From contig NZ_CP012673.1 of NCBI RefSeq assembly GCF_002950945.1, positions 12,577,501 to 12,641,500 on the forward strand: a stretch of DNA of 64,000 bases, written 5' to 3'. Below are positions 39,701 through 46,911 of the stretch, piece after piece (positions within the stretch are counted from its first letter, which is position 1; each line of letters starts with the position of its first letter). Under the pieces are notes generated by a model, which saw only the letters and a list, made by a program, of their open reading frames with translations, had not been told where the DNA came from and ran no database searches. The translations under genes were made by a program, and so were the position numbers. This DNA is from Sorangium cellulosum. Lineage in GTDB: Bacteria > Myxococcota_A > Polyangia > Polyangiales > Polyangiaceae.

Positions 39701-40058
39701 GCACCGGCTCCTCCACGGCGCCTTTCGGGATCTCCAGCACGGCGCCCTCGAACGCGACCACCCGGGCCTCGTCAGGGCGCACGATCTCGCCGTGCGGCGC
39801 TCCCAGGTCCTCGACGGGCTCCACGGCCGCGAGGCGCCCCGCCGCGAGCTGACCGCCGTCGCCGGGCGCCCGCATCGGCATCGTGAAGAGCGCGGACCGG
39901 TCGCCCGTGAAGAGCGCGGACCGGTCGCCCGGAAGCTCGGGCGGCGACGCCGGCGCCTCCAGGGGCCCGGCGAGCGCGAGCCCGCCATGCCCGCGCCCGA
40001 GCAGCAACACCACACCACAAAAGACCACCAAACGAGCCAGCCAGTTCGCCCGTCGCAT
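30771..40058 (-). CDS. Giant secreted SpvB/TcB/RHS protein with polymorphic C-terminus
   Basis: The 3,095-residue product starts at the ATG at 40058 (GGAGCATCTTTC upstream). Order, approximate residues: signal peptide 1-30; ZU5-like domain 85-190; MAAKGA repeats 207-234; SpvB domain 270-680; FG-GAP/VCBS motifs (DLNGDGLPD, DINGDGYPD, DFNGDGLLD, DVNGDGLPD, DIDGDGLAD) between 650 and 1630; three related beta-sandwich repeats 790-1190; TcdB-middle-like region 1630-1850; YD/RHS repeats 1870-2720; RHS core (YYHPDHLGSTQYVTD, FNGKELDLSTGFYHHGARSY, GVWLSPDP) 2750-2860; hydrophobic pre-toxin 2890-3000; C-terminal 90-residue domain (DTTATPPGSYTQPGGGRTDI, GLSHTHDPK). The RHS barrel normally encloses a toxic tail. 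The layout fuses the TcB and TcC parts of Tc toxins, but no TcA gene is seen. It has Sec export signals. Confidence 0.9.
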   Translation of the reverse strand: MRRANWLARLVVFCGVVLLLGRGHGGLALAGPLEAPASPPELPGDRSALFTGDRSALFTMPMRAPGDGGQLAAGRLAAVEPVEDLGAPHGEIVRPDEARVVAFEGAVLEIPKGAVEEPVRITIRPLDQAEVRPMGRAMVNVTPGGRAYRFGPHGLKFKKPVRLTLPYDEGAIPPGMTAQHVTGFFFDEALGQWEPVAKADDAATAGNAAKGAMAAKGAMAAKSAMAAKSAMAAKGAKLTSLTDHFTDFVNATLAMPDAPGTRSFDPNSIKGLALPSPTAGVTFIEPPEARSSGAAQLSHPLVVPAGRNGIQPELAIEYNSELRGGWLGAGWDLRLPRIEIDTRFGVPTYAADERPRYLLDGSELVQVEGGECGDPCLFRRRVEGPFDRILRRGTGSSSYFWEVTDKKGTVHVYGRSAGARLDDPEPGEGQPRNVFRWYLEEVRDTFGNQMLIHYDRDVDDGPPPRIEVHPERIEYTANAAQGVNAAYFVDFVSVAGRSDVALSGRPGFLEQTSEQLARVDVRFGATLIRSYALEYAEGEFGKLLLQSIAVSGRNSPNPDGTSSSKELYRHTFDYFTAPRTESGEMAAFAQAVEAWGQGKARGGLSRSEDTTSGGSASVGLGIGIFSISVGGGGFSGSESVRNSVFDLNGDGLPDFLYDGGEAGLNFLRAPRHGHIALTGVPGLFQDTLGYTDRSGWNVQAGLNLAVVGGSVAYTRSSTEDEQVVSDINGDGYPDLVSVGALGAVEVALNDRRGRFGTRTPWGQLDTSGVPAGRPDFAAAARTDFHPADPLLRWIAPFEGDIRIGGALQKQEAGGDGVRVEIVRNSEEEPLFEDVIAGGDVSPCAIGAGECGGGVLTTHVSAGDRIYVRVSAAPQIDPESAVDTAADLLAWSPSITYEVDEALLDRIGPDGAPLHRFDYGQDHRLAGRPEVPWVAPADGAVRLTGDLIKQWTTSDDLSVEITKESEGATTPVLPSQRVDAATVGVGLSLAALLPDVVPVKAGDRLRIRVRSDVPDDPALVTWSPVVRYERYTRVDRATGAPREGAVSCGVQPSGRTACTLDNDGPEDAPLPLSLIEQKAYVAMPVTRWLPGAHRTPWIAPSSGTVRLQGSVFVPGTHVSLDRPITVLVQGVHRLFHKQSFVAPSSSGITVPFAVDLEVEAGEPVYVLLHAREVAVGASLAASIEGEGVPVSFLVPDPAAEALIDGVPRDPLAGGFHGWSIGFANGDRAFSEADIVFPTRAPELGFTLAVPLPHDDAPVWGAAASEAFLGGGAVKPSVVGKIGRGGAALGRLRSAETWNAEVSANLGPLGGSYSFGSTTSDLDLIDINGDRFPDSVTREGAVLNTGAGFGRRDSWSLPEALRRTEHRTIRMQASASVTLDEDDQTVNKTGSDGSSKGYIHTTFSLGTSYGLSATHVDLVDFNGDGLLDQVAQDPASGSMTVAYNLGHRFTAPIPLQRERFERSDFDAGDLRDELRGILEEFTDAAGVDAVRLEDTGANSVGLGADATVASVGAGYTYTTARTVVDFVDVNGDGLPDKVMKSPEETSFRVQLNLGSSFAAEEQWPAGAWSVPIDPPEYTFMGGGDAIGFRRSESYEGSFKVEVCYFICVGGSVFYSEGNGSSHLGFEDIDGDGLADHVLKRDGDATVYARVNTIGKANLLRRVNRPLGGSVELDYRRDGNLVVPSEGAVDEVDRTPQVDMPSSQWVLSDVTVHDGVEGAPGVHGVHTYRTLIETHADGIYDRDERTRLGYRLLTTTALGVGEEDDVPAMSIKDVEHLNDSFYRRGLRARSTLRDGDGLLFTIEEIHYAPPPAELTAGVLGWFFPRETSRATAYYEGTTDDPTAPHKRASETRTFDAFGNLTDLHVEGEEATDADDVYQHVEYLHDEAAHIMKPKLVETTDAEDRLLRKRTATYWPGTRALETVTNVVSGGKRPDGTPYAGAEATWHYDYDDLGNLESSTDPNSFTLTYSYDEATHSHLTCVHDSFGYHSNSVPNLLYGTVAQETDVNGHTMVHRVDDFGRLIEVWGPSDLPEQADLPVGCAPATIYNPDEPPAEGEPTARFEYALQPDQTAALPVWARTSHKDVDHPGDPIVTVAFADGLGRVLQTKKDHERDTGTGAELGMTVSGAIAFDALGRVVEQGQLGFSAEPDTTFVPLEMLRPTHTRYDVMSRTREVAKPDTNAEDNFARTVTEHSLVELEGQLLFQEMVINAKAKVRNTYRDVGGRVAAVEEFNRINGVETRIVTRYQHNPLGELVRVTDAHNNATLATYDTTGRMVELVSPDAGRTEWRYDLVGNLRVKQTAELAARGQLIRYEYDFNRLRRIDYPVTQDVLYTYGEPDDAGDEQGNRAGRLVEETSAAGKRSYRYDRFGNTAELTSEFPRLREPHLGPYQATMRYAYDALGRMQEIIFPGSGEEIVRYGYDHGGLLISAVGENQHVNPQHPNEPQTTEYLRHIGYDEFGQRVRVVAGNGVETRIRYDESTRRVEEVDADHQSEQMRMMGRPPRPFQRLRYQYDLVGNIRELNNQAPFDASLGGSVLVATTHQRFDYDDLNQLTAASGDYQERSNEQQRYALGMKYDVLGNVTEKGQAVDRYEPKPPPVPAGQDPWKFGHEIREKTYRNVYRYFSPRPHAPREVDEFVVAESEPRLRELFYDASGNQIEWKYRRNAHRTLAWDEDGRLASVRESNQELSRALYDGSGERRVHLHLVAGQEETAYVDQHLVLRNGQYPTKHIFAGETRIASKIDADFFQEPPVLYYHPDHLGSTQYVTDQDQALSQHVEYLPSGELWTDQTDSRFQNRQPYLFNGKELDLSTGFYHHGARSYEPRLGVWLSPDPVLSEYMAGKINGGAYRPINLGLYTYTWNNPLVLTDPTGKWPTAEDIEAGLARAGDTVLGFTYGFALGATPVIGNVVGFLPPPQDSESFRMGMGAGQMAGGVVQMTVGGAVAGGSAAGGTAATVGSGGAAAPAAVPLTVAGVQVGVVMIASGRAAVMQGAMTMQMAATGGNSSGVPRFIGQPDGQLVDTTATPPGSYTQPGGGRTDILQGEDHGAGLSHTHDPKVNVNPKTGQKFVNGLEKPGRPVSAEDVQNIQSGAAPPAPPKGR
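39358..39438. repeat. In-frame tandem repeats encoding MAAKGA/MAAKSA
   Basis: An 18-bp unit (GCCATGGCGCTCTTCGCG or GCCATGGCGCCCTTCGCG on the + strand) is repeated four to five times near the 5' end of the RHS gene. It encodes a charged Ala-rich linker between the ZU5-like and SpvB regions. Confidence 0.85.
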
Positions 40059-40400
40059 GAAAGATGCTCCCGATAAAAGAGGCCTATGACGCGCGCAGGC
40101 GAGGCCTATGACGCGCGTCAGGCTCCTCGACGGGGAGGCGTGAGTCAACTCACCAACGATTACACTCAATCACACGCGATGACAGCTCGCGCCGGCAAAC
40201 CGGCCGCTGGCAGCGCCCTCGCGGAGGTACTCCGCCGCGCCGGAGACCGTGGATGGCTCCTTCACGCTCGACGGCGACACGCGGGTGGGATCCCCGCGGC
40301 GGCGCCGCCGGGCGATCCCTGGAGCCGAGCTCACGCGCAGCGCGCGAGGCACGCCGCCCTGCAGCCCCGCCCCGTTCTGCGGTAGCCTCGGGCCGGCCCC
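40059..40400. other. Divergent promoter region, RHS gene and MoxR operon
   Basis: These 342 bases separate the RHS gene (-) from the MoxR gene (+). A 17-bp direct repeat, GAGGCCTATGACGCGCG, occurs twice around 40079-40120, near the RHS start. The rest is ordinary, with an AT-richer patch near 40150-40180 (ATTACACTCAATCACACGCG). No gene is seen. Confidence 0.6.
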
Positions 40401-41486
40401 ATGAGCGACCTGCGCCAGCCCGCCGAGACCAAGTACGACCACGAGCTCGCGGCCCTCGCCGCCGAGGACAAGGCGCCGAAGCCGCCCGGGTGGCGCCTCT
40501 CGCCGAGGGCCGTCGAGACCTACATCCTCGGCAGCGACAAGCCGGTCGGCGGCGTCGCGATCACGCCCAAGTACATCGGCGATCGCGCGCTCGTCCAGGT
40601 CGCCCTCGCCACGCTCGCCTCCGACCGCGCGCTCATGCTCGTGGGCGAGCCGGGCACCGCGAAGAGCTGGCTCTCCGAGCACCTCGCCGCCGCCATCAGC
40701 GGCACGAGCGCGCTCGTCGTCCAGGGGACCGCCGGCACCAGCGAGGAGCACGTCAAGTACGGGTGGAACTACGCCCTGCTGCTCGCCGAGGGGCCGTCGC
40801 CGAAGGCGCTCGTGCCCTCGCCCGTGCTCCGCGCGATGCGGGACGGGCGCTTCGCGCGGTTCGAGGAGATCACCCGCACCTCGTCGGAGATCCAGGACGC
40901 GCTCATCTCCATCCTGTCCGAGAAGCAGGTCGCGGTCCCGGAGCTCGATCAGGTGGTGTCCGCGCAGCGCGGGTTCAACCTCATCGCCACCGCCAACACC
41001 CGCGACCGCGGCGTCAACGAGATGAGCGCCGCGCTCAAGCGCCGCTTCAACTTCATCACGGTCCCGGTCGTCGACGACCTGGAGCAGGAGATCCGCATCG
41101 TGCAGAAGCGCGAGGCCGAGCTCCGCGGCGATTACCAGGTCGGCGTCGAGCCGCCCGCCGAGCTCGCCAAGCTGCTCGTCACCCTGTTCCAGGAGCTCCG
41201 GGCCGGCATGACCAAGGACGGCAAGACGAAGGTGAAGACGCCCGGCTCGGTCCTGTCGACGGCGGAGGCGATCAGCGTGCTGTTCAACAGCGGCATCCTC
41301 GCGCAGCACTTCGGCACCGGGAAGGTGACCGCCGACGACCTCTCCCGCTCGCTGCTCGGCGCCGTGAGCAAGGAAGGGGGCGAGGACCTCAAGGCCGTCC
41401 GCGAGTACTGCGAGACCGTGGCCAAGGCGCGCCCGGGGCTCTGGAAGGAGTTCTACGCCGCCTCCAAGAAGCGGCTCGCGCCCTGA
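40401..41486 (+). CDS. MoxR-family AAA+ ATPase (YehL-like)
   Basis: The 361-residue product has a Walker A GEPGTAKS (about residue 83), a Walker-B-like segment RFARFEEITR, sensor-1 FNLIATANTRDRGVN and an arginine-finger region ALKRRFNF. The usual Walker-B Asp-Glu reads Glu-Glu (FEEI), which is seen in some MoxR subgroups. MoxR ATPases work with vWA proteins as chaperone-like or metal-insertase systems. It is followed after 10 nt by the DUF5682 gene, and matches E. coli YehL in neighbourhood type. The start ATG has no obvious Shine-Dalgarno. Confidence 0.9.
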   Translation: MSDLRQPAETKYDHELAALAAEDKAPKPPGWRLSPRAVETYILGSDKPVGGVAITPKYIGDRALVQVALATLASDRALMLVGEPGTAKSWLSEHLAAAISGTSALVVQGTAGTSEEHVKYGWNYALLLAEGPSPKALVPSPVLRAMRDGRFARFEEITRTSSEIQDALISILSEKQVAVPELDQVVSAQRGFNLIATANTRDRGVNEMSAALKRRFNFITVPVVDDLEQEIRIVQKREAELRGDYQVGVEPPAELAKLLVTLFQELRAGMTKDGKTKVKTPGSVLSTAEAISVLFNSGILAQHFGTGKVTADDLSRSLLGAVSKEGGEDLKAVREYCETVAKARPGLWKEFYAASKKRLAP

Positions 41487-41496
41487 GGCAGCCCCG

Positions 41497-43929
41497 ATGG
41501 ACCTCGACCGGCTCGCCGCCGTCCACCTCTTCCCGGTGCGCCACCACTCGCCGCGCTCGAGCGCGGCGCTGCGCGCCTACCTCGACGAGGTGCGCCCCAA
41601 GGTGATCTTCGTCGAGGGCCCGAGCGACGCGACGCCGCTGCTCGAGGCGCTCGTCGACCCGAAGACCGTGCCCCCCGTCGCGATCCTCGGGTACCGGACC
41701 GACGGCACGCCCGCGTCGTCGCTGTGGCCGTTCGCCGCGTACTCGCCCGAGTACGTCGCGGTGAAGTGGGCGTTCGAGCACGGCGCGCGCGTGGAGCTCA
41801 TCGACGTGCCCGTCGGCGTGGCGCTCGCGCCGTTCGAGGGCGCCCTGGTCGGCCACGACGACGCGGAGGACCCGGGCGGCCACGAGCGCGAGGGCGACGC
41901 GGGCCGGGGCGACGAGGACCGCGAAGGCGACGAGCGCGAGGGCGACGCGGGCGACGAGGACGACGAGGACGGCGCGCCGGCGAGCGCGGAGGGCGAGCCG
42001 GAGAGCCTCTACGAGGCCTGCGCGCGGGCGCGGGGCTTCCGCTCGTTCGAGGAGTTCTGGGAAGCCTCGTTCGAGGCGCCCCGCTACGACCCGAGGTCGT
42101 TCCGCGAGGCGCTGCTCGCGTACGCGGACCTCGCCCGCGCCGAGGGGGACCGGCTGGTGCACCGGGCGCGCGACGCGTACATGGCGCGCTGCCTGCTCGA
42201 GCGCATGGGCCCGGACCTCGCCCCGCGCGAGGTGGCGGCGGTGCTGGGCGCCGCGCACGCGGCGGCGTTCGCGGCGCGCGACGTCGACCCCGCGCTGGAG
42301 GCGCGGCTGCCGGCCCCGGTGCCGTGCGCGGCGACGCTGGTCCCCTTCAGCTTCCCGCGCCTGTCCGAGCAGCTCGGCTACGGAGCGGGCAACCGGGCGC
42401 CGCAGTACTACCAGCGCGCCCACGACGCCGGCGGCGACTTCCGGCGCGCCACGCTCGAGGTGCTGATCGACTTCACCGAGCACCTCCGCCTCCGCGGGTT
42501 CATGGCCTCGCTCGCGGACACGATCGAGGCGTTCCGCCTCGCGGTCGCGCTCGCCGAGCACCGCGGCAAGGCGGAGCCCGGCCTCGACGAGGTGCGCGAG
42601 GCGACGATCGCGACGATGTGCCGCGGCGACGCGACGCACGTCGACGGCTTCCTCTGGCCGGCGGTGATCGGGCGCAACGTCGGTCGGGTCGGGGGCCGCA
42701 TCGGGAAGAACTCGCTCCAGGAGGAGTTCTGGCGCGAGGTGCGCGAGCGCAGGCTGCCGGCCACGGACGCGCCCGAGTCGTTCCGGCTGTCCTTGACCAA
42801 CGAGGTGGAGGTCGGCACGAGCGTGCTCCTGCACCGGCTCCGCATCGCGAAGATCCCCTACGCGGCGTACGCGGGCGTGCGGCGCGCGGGCGGCGCGCGC
42901 GGTGCGTCGAGGCTGCGCGGGCAGGCGGCGCAGCAGGCGGCGGCGGTGGACATGCTCAGGGAGCTCCAGGAGACGTGGGAGGCGCAGTGGACGCCGGCCA
43001 CCGACGTGGCGCTCGTCGAGAAGATCGTGCTCGGCGAGACGCTGGAGCAGGTGGCGACGCGGCTGCTCGAGGAGGATCTCGGGGCTTGCCACACGACGGG
43101 CGAGGCCGCCGACGTGCTGCTGAACGGCGTGCTCGCGTCGAGCGCGCGCGTCGTGGCCGCGGCGCTCCGGGCGTGCGACGAGCTCGCCGCGGGCGACACC
43201 GATCTGCCGTCGCTCGCGCGCGCGTGCCGCGCGTTCGCGGGGCTCGCGTCGTTCGGCTCGTCGCGGTCGCTGTCGTCGCTCGGCGACGGGGTGCTCGCGC
43301 CGATGCTGGAGAAGACGTTCGCGCGCGCGGTCCTGCGCGTGCACGCGGGCTGCACGGGCAGCGACGAGGCGGTGGCGGGCGCCAAGGAGGCGCTGCGCAC
43401 GCTGCACGACGTGGCGCTGTCGCAGCCGATCGTCGACCGGCGGGCGTGGTACGACGCGGCGCGGGGGCTCGTGGACAGCGAGGCGGTGAACCCGTCGGCG
43501 TCCGGCATGGCGTGCGGGCTGCTCTACCTGGCGCAGGAGATCGACGACGCCGAGGTCGCCAGGATCGTCGGACTGCGGCTCGGGAGCGCGGTCCCACCCG
43601 AGGCGGCGGCGGCGTTCCTGGCCGGCTTCTTCGAGGTGAACGCGCTCGTGCTCGTGAAGAGCCGCCCCGTGGTCGAGGCGCTCGACGTGTTCCTCGGGGG
43701 CATCGCGCCGGAGCGCTTCAAGGACACGCTGCCGATCCTCCGGCGGGCGTTCGCGGAGCTCGGGGCGACCGAGCGGCGGTACCTGCTCGAGAACGTGCTC
43801 GCGGCGCGCAAGCTCGGGGAGAAGGCCCGGGCGGCGCAGGCGGTGCTGCTGGAGAAGGACCGGGAGAAGCTCAAGGAGATGAGCGAGGAGCTCTCGCAGG
43901 CGATGGACGACCTGGACGAGCTCTTGTGA
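41497..43929 (+). CDS. DUF5682 family protein (YehM-like)
   Basis: The 810-residue product starts MDLDRLAAVHLFPVRHHSPR and continues RPKVIFVEGPSD and PPVAILGYRTDG, the DUF5682 N-terminus, related to TraB/EreA-like folds. A strongly acidic insertion (residues about 115-170, HEREGDAGRGDEDREGD and similar) interrupts the domain. A long helical region follows (FLWPAVIGRNVGRVGGRIGKN, then repeats of Ala/Leu helices). The protein is cytoplasmic and without known activity. In other bacteria it goes with MoxR, vWA and SWIM partners. It is 10 nt after the MoxR gene, so they form an operon. Confidence 0.85.
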   Translation: MDLDRLAAVHLFPVRHHSPRSSAALRAYLDEVRPKVIFVEGPSDATPLLEALVDPKTVPPVAILGYRTDGTPASSLWPFAAYSPEYVAVKWAFEHGARVELIDVPVGVALAPFEGALVGHDDAEDPGGHEREGDAGRGDEDREGDEREGDAGDEDDEDGAPASAEGEPESLYEACARARGFRSFEEFWEASFEAPRYDPRSFREALLAYADLARAEGDRLVHRARDAYMARCLLERMGPDLAPREVAAVLGAAHAAAFAARDVDPALEARLPAPVPCAATLVPFSFPRLSEQLGYGAGNRAPQYYQRAHDAGGDFRRATLEVLIDFTEHLRLRGFMASLADTIEAFRLAVALAEHRGKAEPGLDEVREATIATMCRGDATHVDGFLWPAVIGRNVGRVGGRIGKNSLQEEFWREVRERRLPATDAPESFRLSLTNEVEVGTSVLLHRLRIAKIPYAAYAGVRRAGGARGASRLRGQAAQQAAAVDMLRELQETWEAQWTPATDVALVEKIVLGETLEQVATRLLEEDLGACHTTGEAADVLLNGVLASSARVVAAALRACDELAAGDTDLPSLARACRAFAGLASFGSSRSLSSLGDGVLAPMLEKTFARAVLRVHAGCTGSDEAVAGAKEALRTLHDVALSQPIVDRRAWYDAARGLVDSEAVNPSASGMACGLLYLAQEIDDAEVARIVGLRLGSAVPPEAAAAFLAGFFEVNALVLVKSRPVVEALDVFLGGIAPERFKDTLPILRRAFAELGATERRYLLENVLAARKLGEKARAAQAVLLEKDREKLKEMSEELSQAMDDLDELL

Positions 43930-44026
43930 GGGCGCGCGGGGACTGCCGATCTCGCCGCGTGCCCACCGCGCGTCGGGTGATCGGGGGGCGCCCGCCGGCC
44001 CGTGGCCTCCCCCTCGGATCCATGGA

Positions 44027-44611
44027 ATGCTCCGCGCCGTGCGGCCCATGGAAGCGCTGGTACAGCTCTCCGGGCGGTCGCTGGTGCTGCGGCCCTACCG
44101 GGATGGCGACGAAGAGGGCCAGCTCGAGGCGGTCAGGGCCTCTGTCGCCGAGCTGGGACGGTGGATGGACTGGTGCCATCCTGGTTATGCCCTGGCCGAC
44201 AGCAGGAAGTGGGTCGAGCTCTGCACCGAGGGGTGGGCGAGCGGCACCCAGTACGGGTTCTGCCTCATCGATCCGGAGACAGGCGACCACTGGGGCGACT
44301 GCACGCTCTCCGGGCTGAACCGCGCACACGGCTTCGCCAACCTGGGCTACTGGATCCGGACCGACAGGGCGGGGCGCGGGGCGGCGACCGCGGCGGCGGG
44401 CCTGGTCGCGCGCTTCGGCCTGGAGCAGCTCGCGCTGAACCGCATCGAGATCGTCGTCGCGGTCGTGAACCTGGCCAGCCAGCGCGTGGCCGAGAAGCTC
44501 GGGGCCGTGCGCGAGGGCGTGCTCCGGCGGCGGCTCGTCGTGCGCGGTGAAGCGCAGGACGCCGTGATGTTCTCGCTGATCGCGAGCGACCTGTCCGCGA
44601 AGGACGTGTGA
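44027..44611 (+). CDS. GNAT-family acetyltransferase, RimJ/RimL type
   Basis: The 194-residue product shows the RimJ/L layout: LVLRPYRDGDEEGQLEAVRA at the N-terminus, HGFANLGYWIRTDRAGRGAA with the acetyl-CoA loop, and ALNRIEIVVAVVNLASQRVA and EKLGAVREGVLRRR at the end. Such enzymes acetylate protein N-termini, antibiotics or small amines. Two ATGs, 44027 and 44048, are possible and neither has a clear ribosome site; 44048 would give a more typical start (MEALVQLSGRSLV). It separates the DUF5682 gene from the cytochrome gene. Confidence 0.88.
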   Translation: MLRAVRPMEALVQLSGRSLVLRPYRDGDEEGQLEAVRASVAELGRWMDWCHPGYALADSRKWVELCTEGWASGTQYGFCLIDPETGDHWGDCTLSGLNRAHGFANLGYWIRTDRAGRGAATAAAGLVARFGLEQLALNRIEIVVAVVNLASQRVAEKLGAVREGVLRRRLVVRGEAQDAVMFSLIASDLSAKDV

Positions 44612-45121
44612 GCGCGCGCGTGGCCCCGCGTGCAGCGCGCCACGGCCGGTCTCCCTCACATCCGCTTTGACCGCCAACGCGGGTCGCGCCGCGCTCCAGC
44701 GGGGGTCGATCGCCCTGTCAGGGACGCGGGCAACCCGGGTCGGATCGCCGGGTCGCAACCTGGGTCGTGTCGCCTCGTGTCAACAACAGAAGCGCCATGA
44801 ACGCGTTAAGAAGTATGAAGCGGGATAGTTAAGAATCCTTAAGTCGCAGCCCCGGATTCATGCCGTCTTCGGCCTCTCGGGCCCGGCGTCTCGTGAACAA
44901 TGGGCGGTCTACCCATAAATGGATTTGACGCTGGGGGATGTCCTGATATCCATTCGGGGCACACGCGAAGTCGATACGCTTGGGCTCCTGCGCGCTGGCG
45001 GTGTGACCGCCGCGCCTACCGGCGGCTCAGTGCGACCTCGTGGCACCGGCAAGAGCGGCAGCCTCTTCGCGTGCGGCGCACGGTACCGAGCAGAGAACAA
45101 CGACAGCAGGGAGAGTTCTAC
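44612..45121. other. Gene-free region with repeat array and promoter of the cytochrome gene
   Basis: These 510 bases hold a degenerate repeat array (44675-44775) and, downstream, an AT-richer patch (44790-44860, GAACGCGTTAAGAAGTATGAAG, then AGTTAAGAATCCTTAAGTCG in part) where promoter elements are likely. The frame from 44900 extends into the gene but its first 74 codons are poorly biased, so the start was moved to 45122. Confidence 0.6.
44675..44775. repeat. Degenerate CCCGGGTCG repeats upstream of cytochrome gene
   Basis: Five or six copies of a motif near RRCSCGGGTCGSRTCGCC are spread over 100 bp (for example CAACCCGGGTCGGATCGCC, CAACCTGGGTCGTGTCGCC). The same motif family recurs after the gene at 46697. 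Confidence 0.7.
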
Positions 45122-46696
45122 ATGCCATCTTCGTGGTCCAGGCTCTTGGGCCTATTGCCAGCTTTGGCGACCGCATTCATCACCTCGTGCGCCGAGCCCG
45201 AGCCGGGCGGCGACGCCGAGGGCGTCCAGGCCGTGTCGAGCGGGCTCACCGCGCAGGATCGGCTCGACCTGTGCGCCCAGGATCCGCGCGTGATCGCCGG
45301 GCTCGTCTCCGCGCAGGTCTGCGCGGGCGCGGACATCTTCTTCCGCGAGACGTTCGAGGGCAACGGCCGCGCCTGCGCCACCTGCCACCCCGTCGCGAAC
45401 AACTTCACGATCGACGTCCCCTTCATCAACGCGCTCGCCGCGAGCAACCCGCTCGATCCCCTGTTCGTCGCCGAGCAGGATCCCGCGCTCGCCGAGCTCG
45501 AGACGCCGGACCTGAGGGCGCTCGGGCTCATCCGCGAGAACGTGGACGGGTTCGAGGATCTCCCCAACAAGTTCGTGCTGCGCGGCGTCCCCCACACGCT
45601 GTCCATGTCGCTCACCATCGCGCCCGATCTGGCGGATGGCTCGACCAACCCGCCGGTGCATCGCACGGGCTGGTCGGGCGACGGCGCCCCCGGCGACGGT
45701 TCGCTCCGCGAGTTCCTCACCGGGGCGATCAACCAGCATTACCCGACCGATCTCGGACGGCAGCCCGGGGTGGCGTTCCGGCTCCCGACCTCGCAGGAGC
45801 TCGACCTCACGGAGGCCTTCCAGCTGAGCCTCGGCCGGACCAACGAGCTCAATCTGCAGCAGGTCAACCTCACCGACCCCGACGCGAACGACGGGCGGCT
45901 GGCGTTCATGGATCCAGCGCGGGGCCGTTGCAACGTCTGCCACTTCAACGGGGGCGCGAACCACCAGTCGACGGGGCTCAACCGCAACCTCGACACGGGG
46001 ACCCGGCTAGCCCCGGCGACCGGCACCATCGGGGCGTTCGACGGAGGGTTCGGCGGTCAGAACCTGGCCACGCCCAACATCGACGCCGTGGGCGCCGGGT
46101 TCCTCAACGGGTTCGGCGACGGCAAGTTCAACACGCCGCCCGTGATCGAGGCGGTGGACAACCCGCCCTTCTTCCACACCAACGCGTTCGGCAACACGAT
46201 CGAGGCGGCGGTCGCCTTCTATACCGGGCCGCAGTTCAGCGTCTCGCCGGCCGCGGCGGAGCTCACCGCGCAGTTCGGCACCCCGATCGCGTTCCCGAAC
46301 GACGACATCAACAAGATGGGTCGGTTCCTGCGCGTGCTCAGCGCCGCGTTCAACCTCGACATCGCGAAGCAGCGCCTGCAAGCGGCCCAGACGCTGGTCA
46401 ACCAGTTCAACAACACGAGGGCGGATATCCAGCTCGGCCTCATGGATCTGGCCAGGGTCGAGATCGACGACGCGCTGGAGGTCCTCGCCGTGGATCCATC
46501 CGCCAACCCGCTGCATCCCGTCGCCCAGACCCGCCTCCAGGAGGCGAAGAGCGAGATCGCGGCGGGCCTCGCGGCGACCACCTGGTCGCAGCGGCAGAGC
46601 CGGATCTCGACGGCCATCTCGCGGGTCCAGAGCGCGCGGGACCACTTCGGGTCCAACATAAACTTCCAGCTCGGCCAGGGTAACCTGATGTACTGA
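45122..46696 (+). CDS. Diheme cytochrome c lipoprotein (MauG/peroxidase-like)
   Basis: I chose the ATG at 45122, with GGGAGAG upstream; the product is 524 residues. A signal peptide ends ITSC, a lipobox. Two heme c sites are visible: ACATCHP (C85-x-x-C88-H89) and RCNVCHF (C270-x-x-C273-H274), a spacing close to di-heme cytochrome c peroxidases and MauG. The central domain keeps PPFFHTNAFGNTIEAAVAFY and other peroxidase-like segments; the C-terminal 120 residues are helical (FNLDIAKQRLQAAQTLVNQF). It could reduce peroxide or oxidise an extracellular substrate. It is monocistronic with repeats on both sides. Confidence 0.85.
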   Translation: MPSSWSRLLGLLPALATAFITSCAEPEPGGDAEGVQAVSSGLTAQDRLDLCAQDPRVIAGLVSAQVCAGADIFFRETFEGNGRACATCHPVANNFTIDVPFINALAASNPLDPLFVAEQDPALAELETPDLRALGLIRENVDGFEDLPNKFVLRGVPHTLSMSLTIAPDLADGSTNPPVHRTGWSGDGAPGDGSLREFLTGAINQHYPTDLGRQPGVAFRLPTSQELDLTEAFQLSLGRTNELNLQQVNLTDPDANDGRLAFMDPARGRCNVCHFNGGANHQSTGLNRNLDTGTRLAPATGTIGAFDGGFGGQNLATPNIDAVGAGFLNGFGDGKFNTPPVIEAVDNPPFFHTNAFGNTIEAAVAFYTGPQFSVSPAAAELTAQFGTPIAFPNDDINKMGRFLRVLSAAFNLDIAKQRLQAAQTLVNQFNNTRADIQLGLMDLARVEIDDALEVLAVDPSANPLHPVAQTRLQEAKSEIAAGLAATTWSQRQSRISTAISRVQSARDHFGSNINFQLGQGNLMY

Positions 46697-46895
46697 CGCG
46701 GGTCGCCCGAACCCGGGTTGGCTCCCCCCAAACCCGGGTTGGCTCCCCCCACCCGGATCGCCTCACCCGGATCGCAGTTTCCCCAACCTGGATCGCGTCG
46801 CCAGGATCGCGGCTGCCCCAACCCCGGTCGGCTCGCCCTCCCCAACCTGGGTCGGCTCGCCCGGGTCGCGGTTGCCAACCCGGGTTGGGTCGCCG
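46697..46895. repeat. Degenerate CCCGGGTTGG repeats downstream of cytochrome gene
   Basis: About ten copies of an AACCYGGRTYGGCTCGCC-like motif, each 18-24 bp, fill the whole gap between the cytochrome and vWA genes (for example GAACCCGGGTTGGCTC, CAACCTGGATCGCGTCGCC). No ordinary promoter is evident, although the vWA gene must start here. Confidence 0.8.
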
Positions 46896-46911
46896 ATGAT
46901 CGCTCCCCGTC

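Noticed and set aside
35724..40076. 1450-residue open frame on the plus strand opposite the RHS gene
   Set aside because: The minus strand carries clear SpvB and FG-GAP motifs; this frame has shadow composition only.
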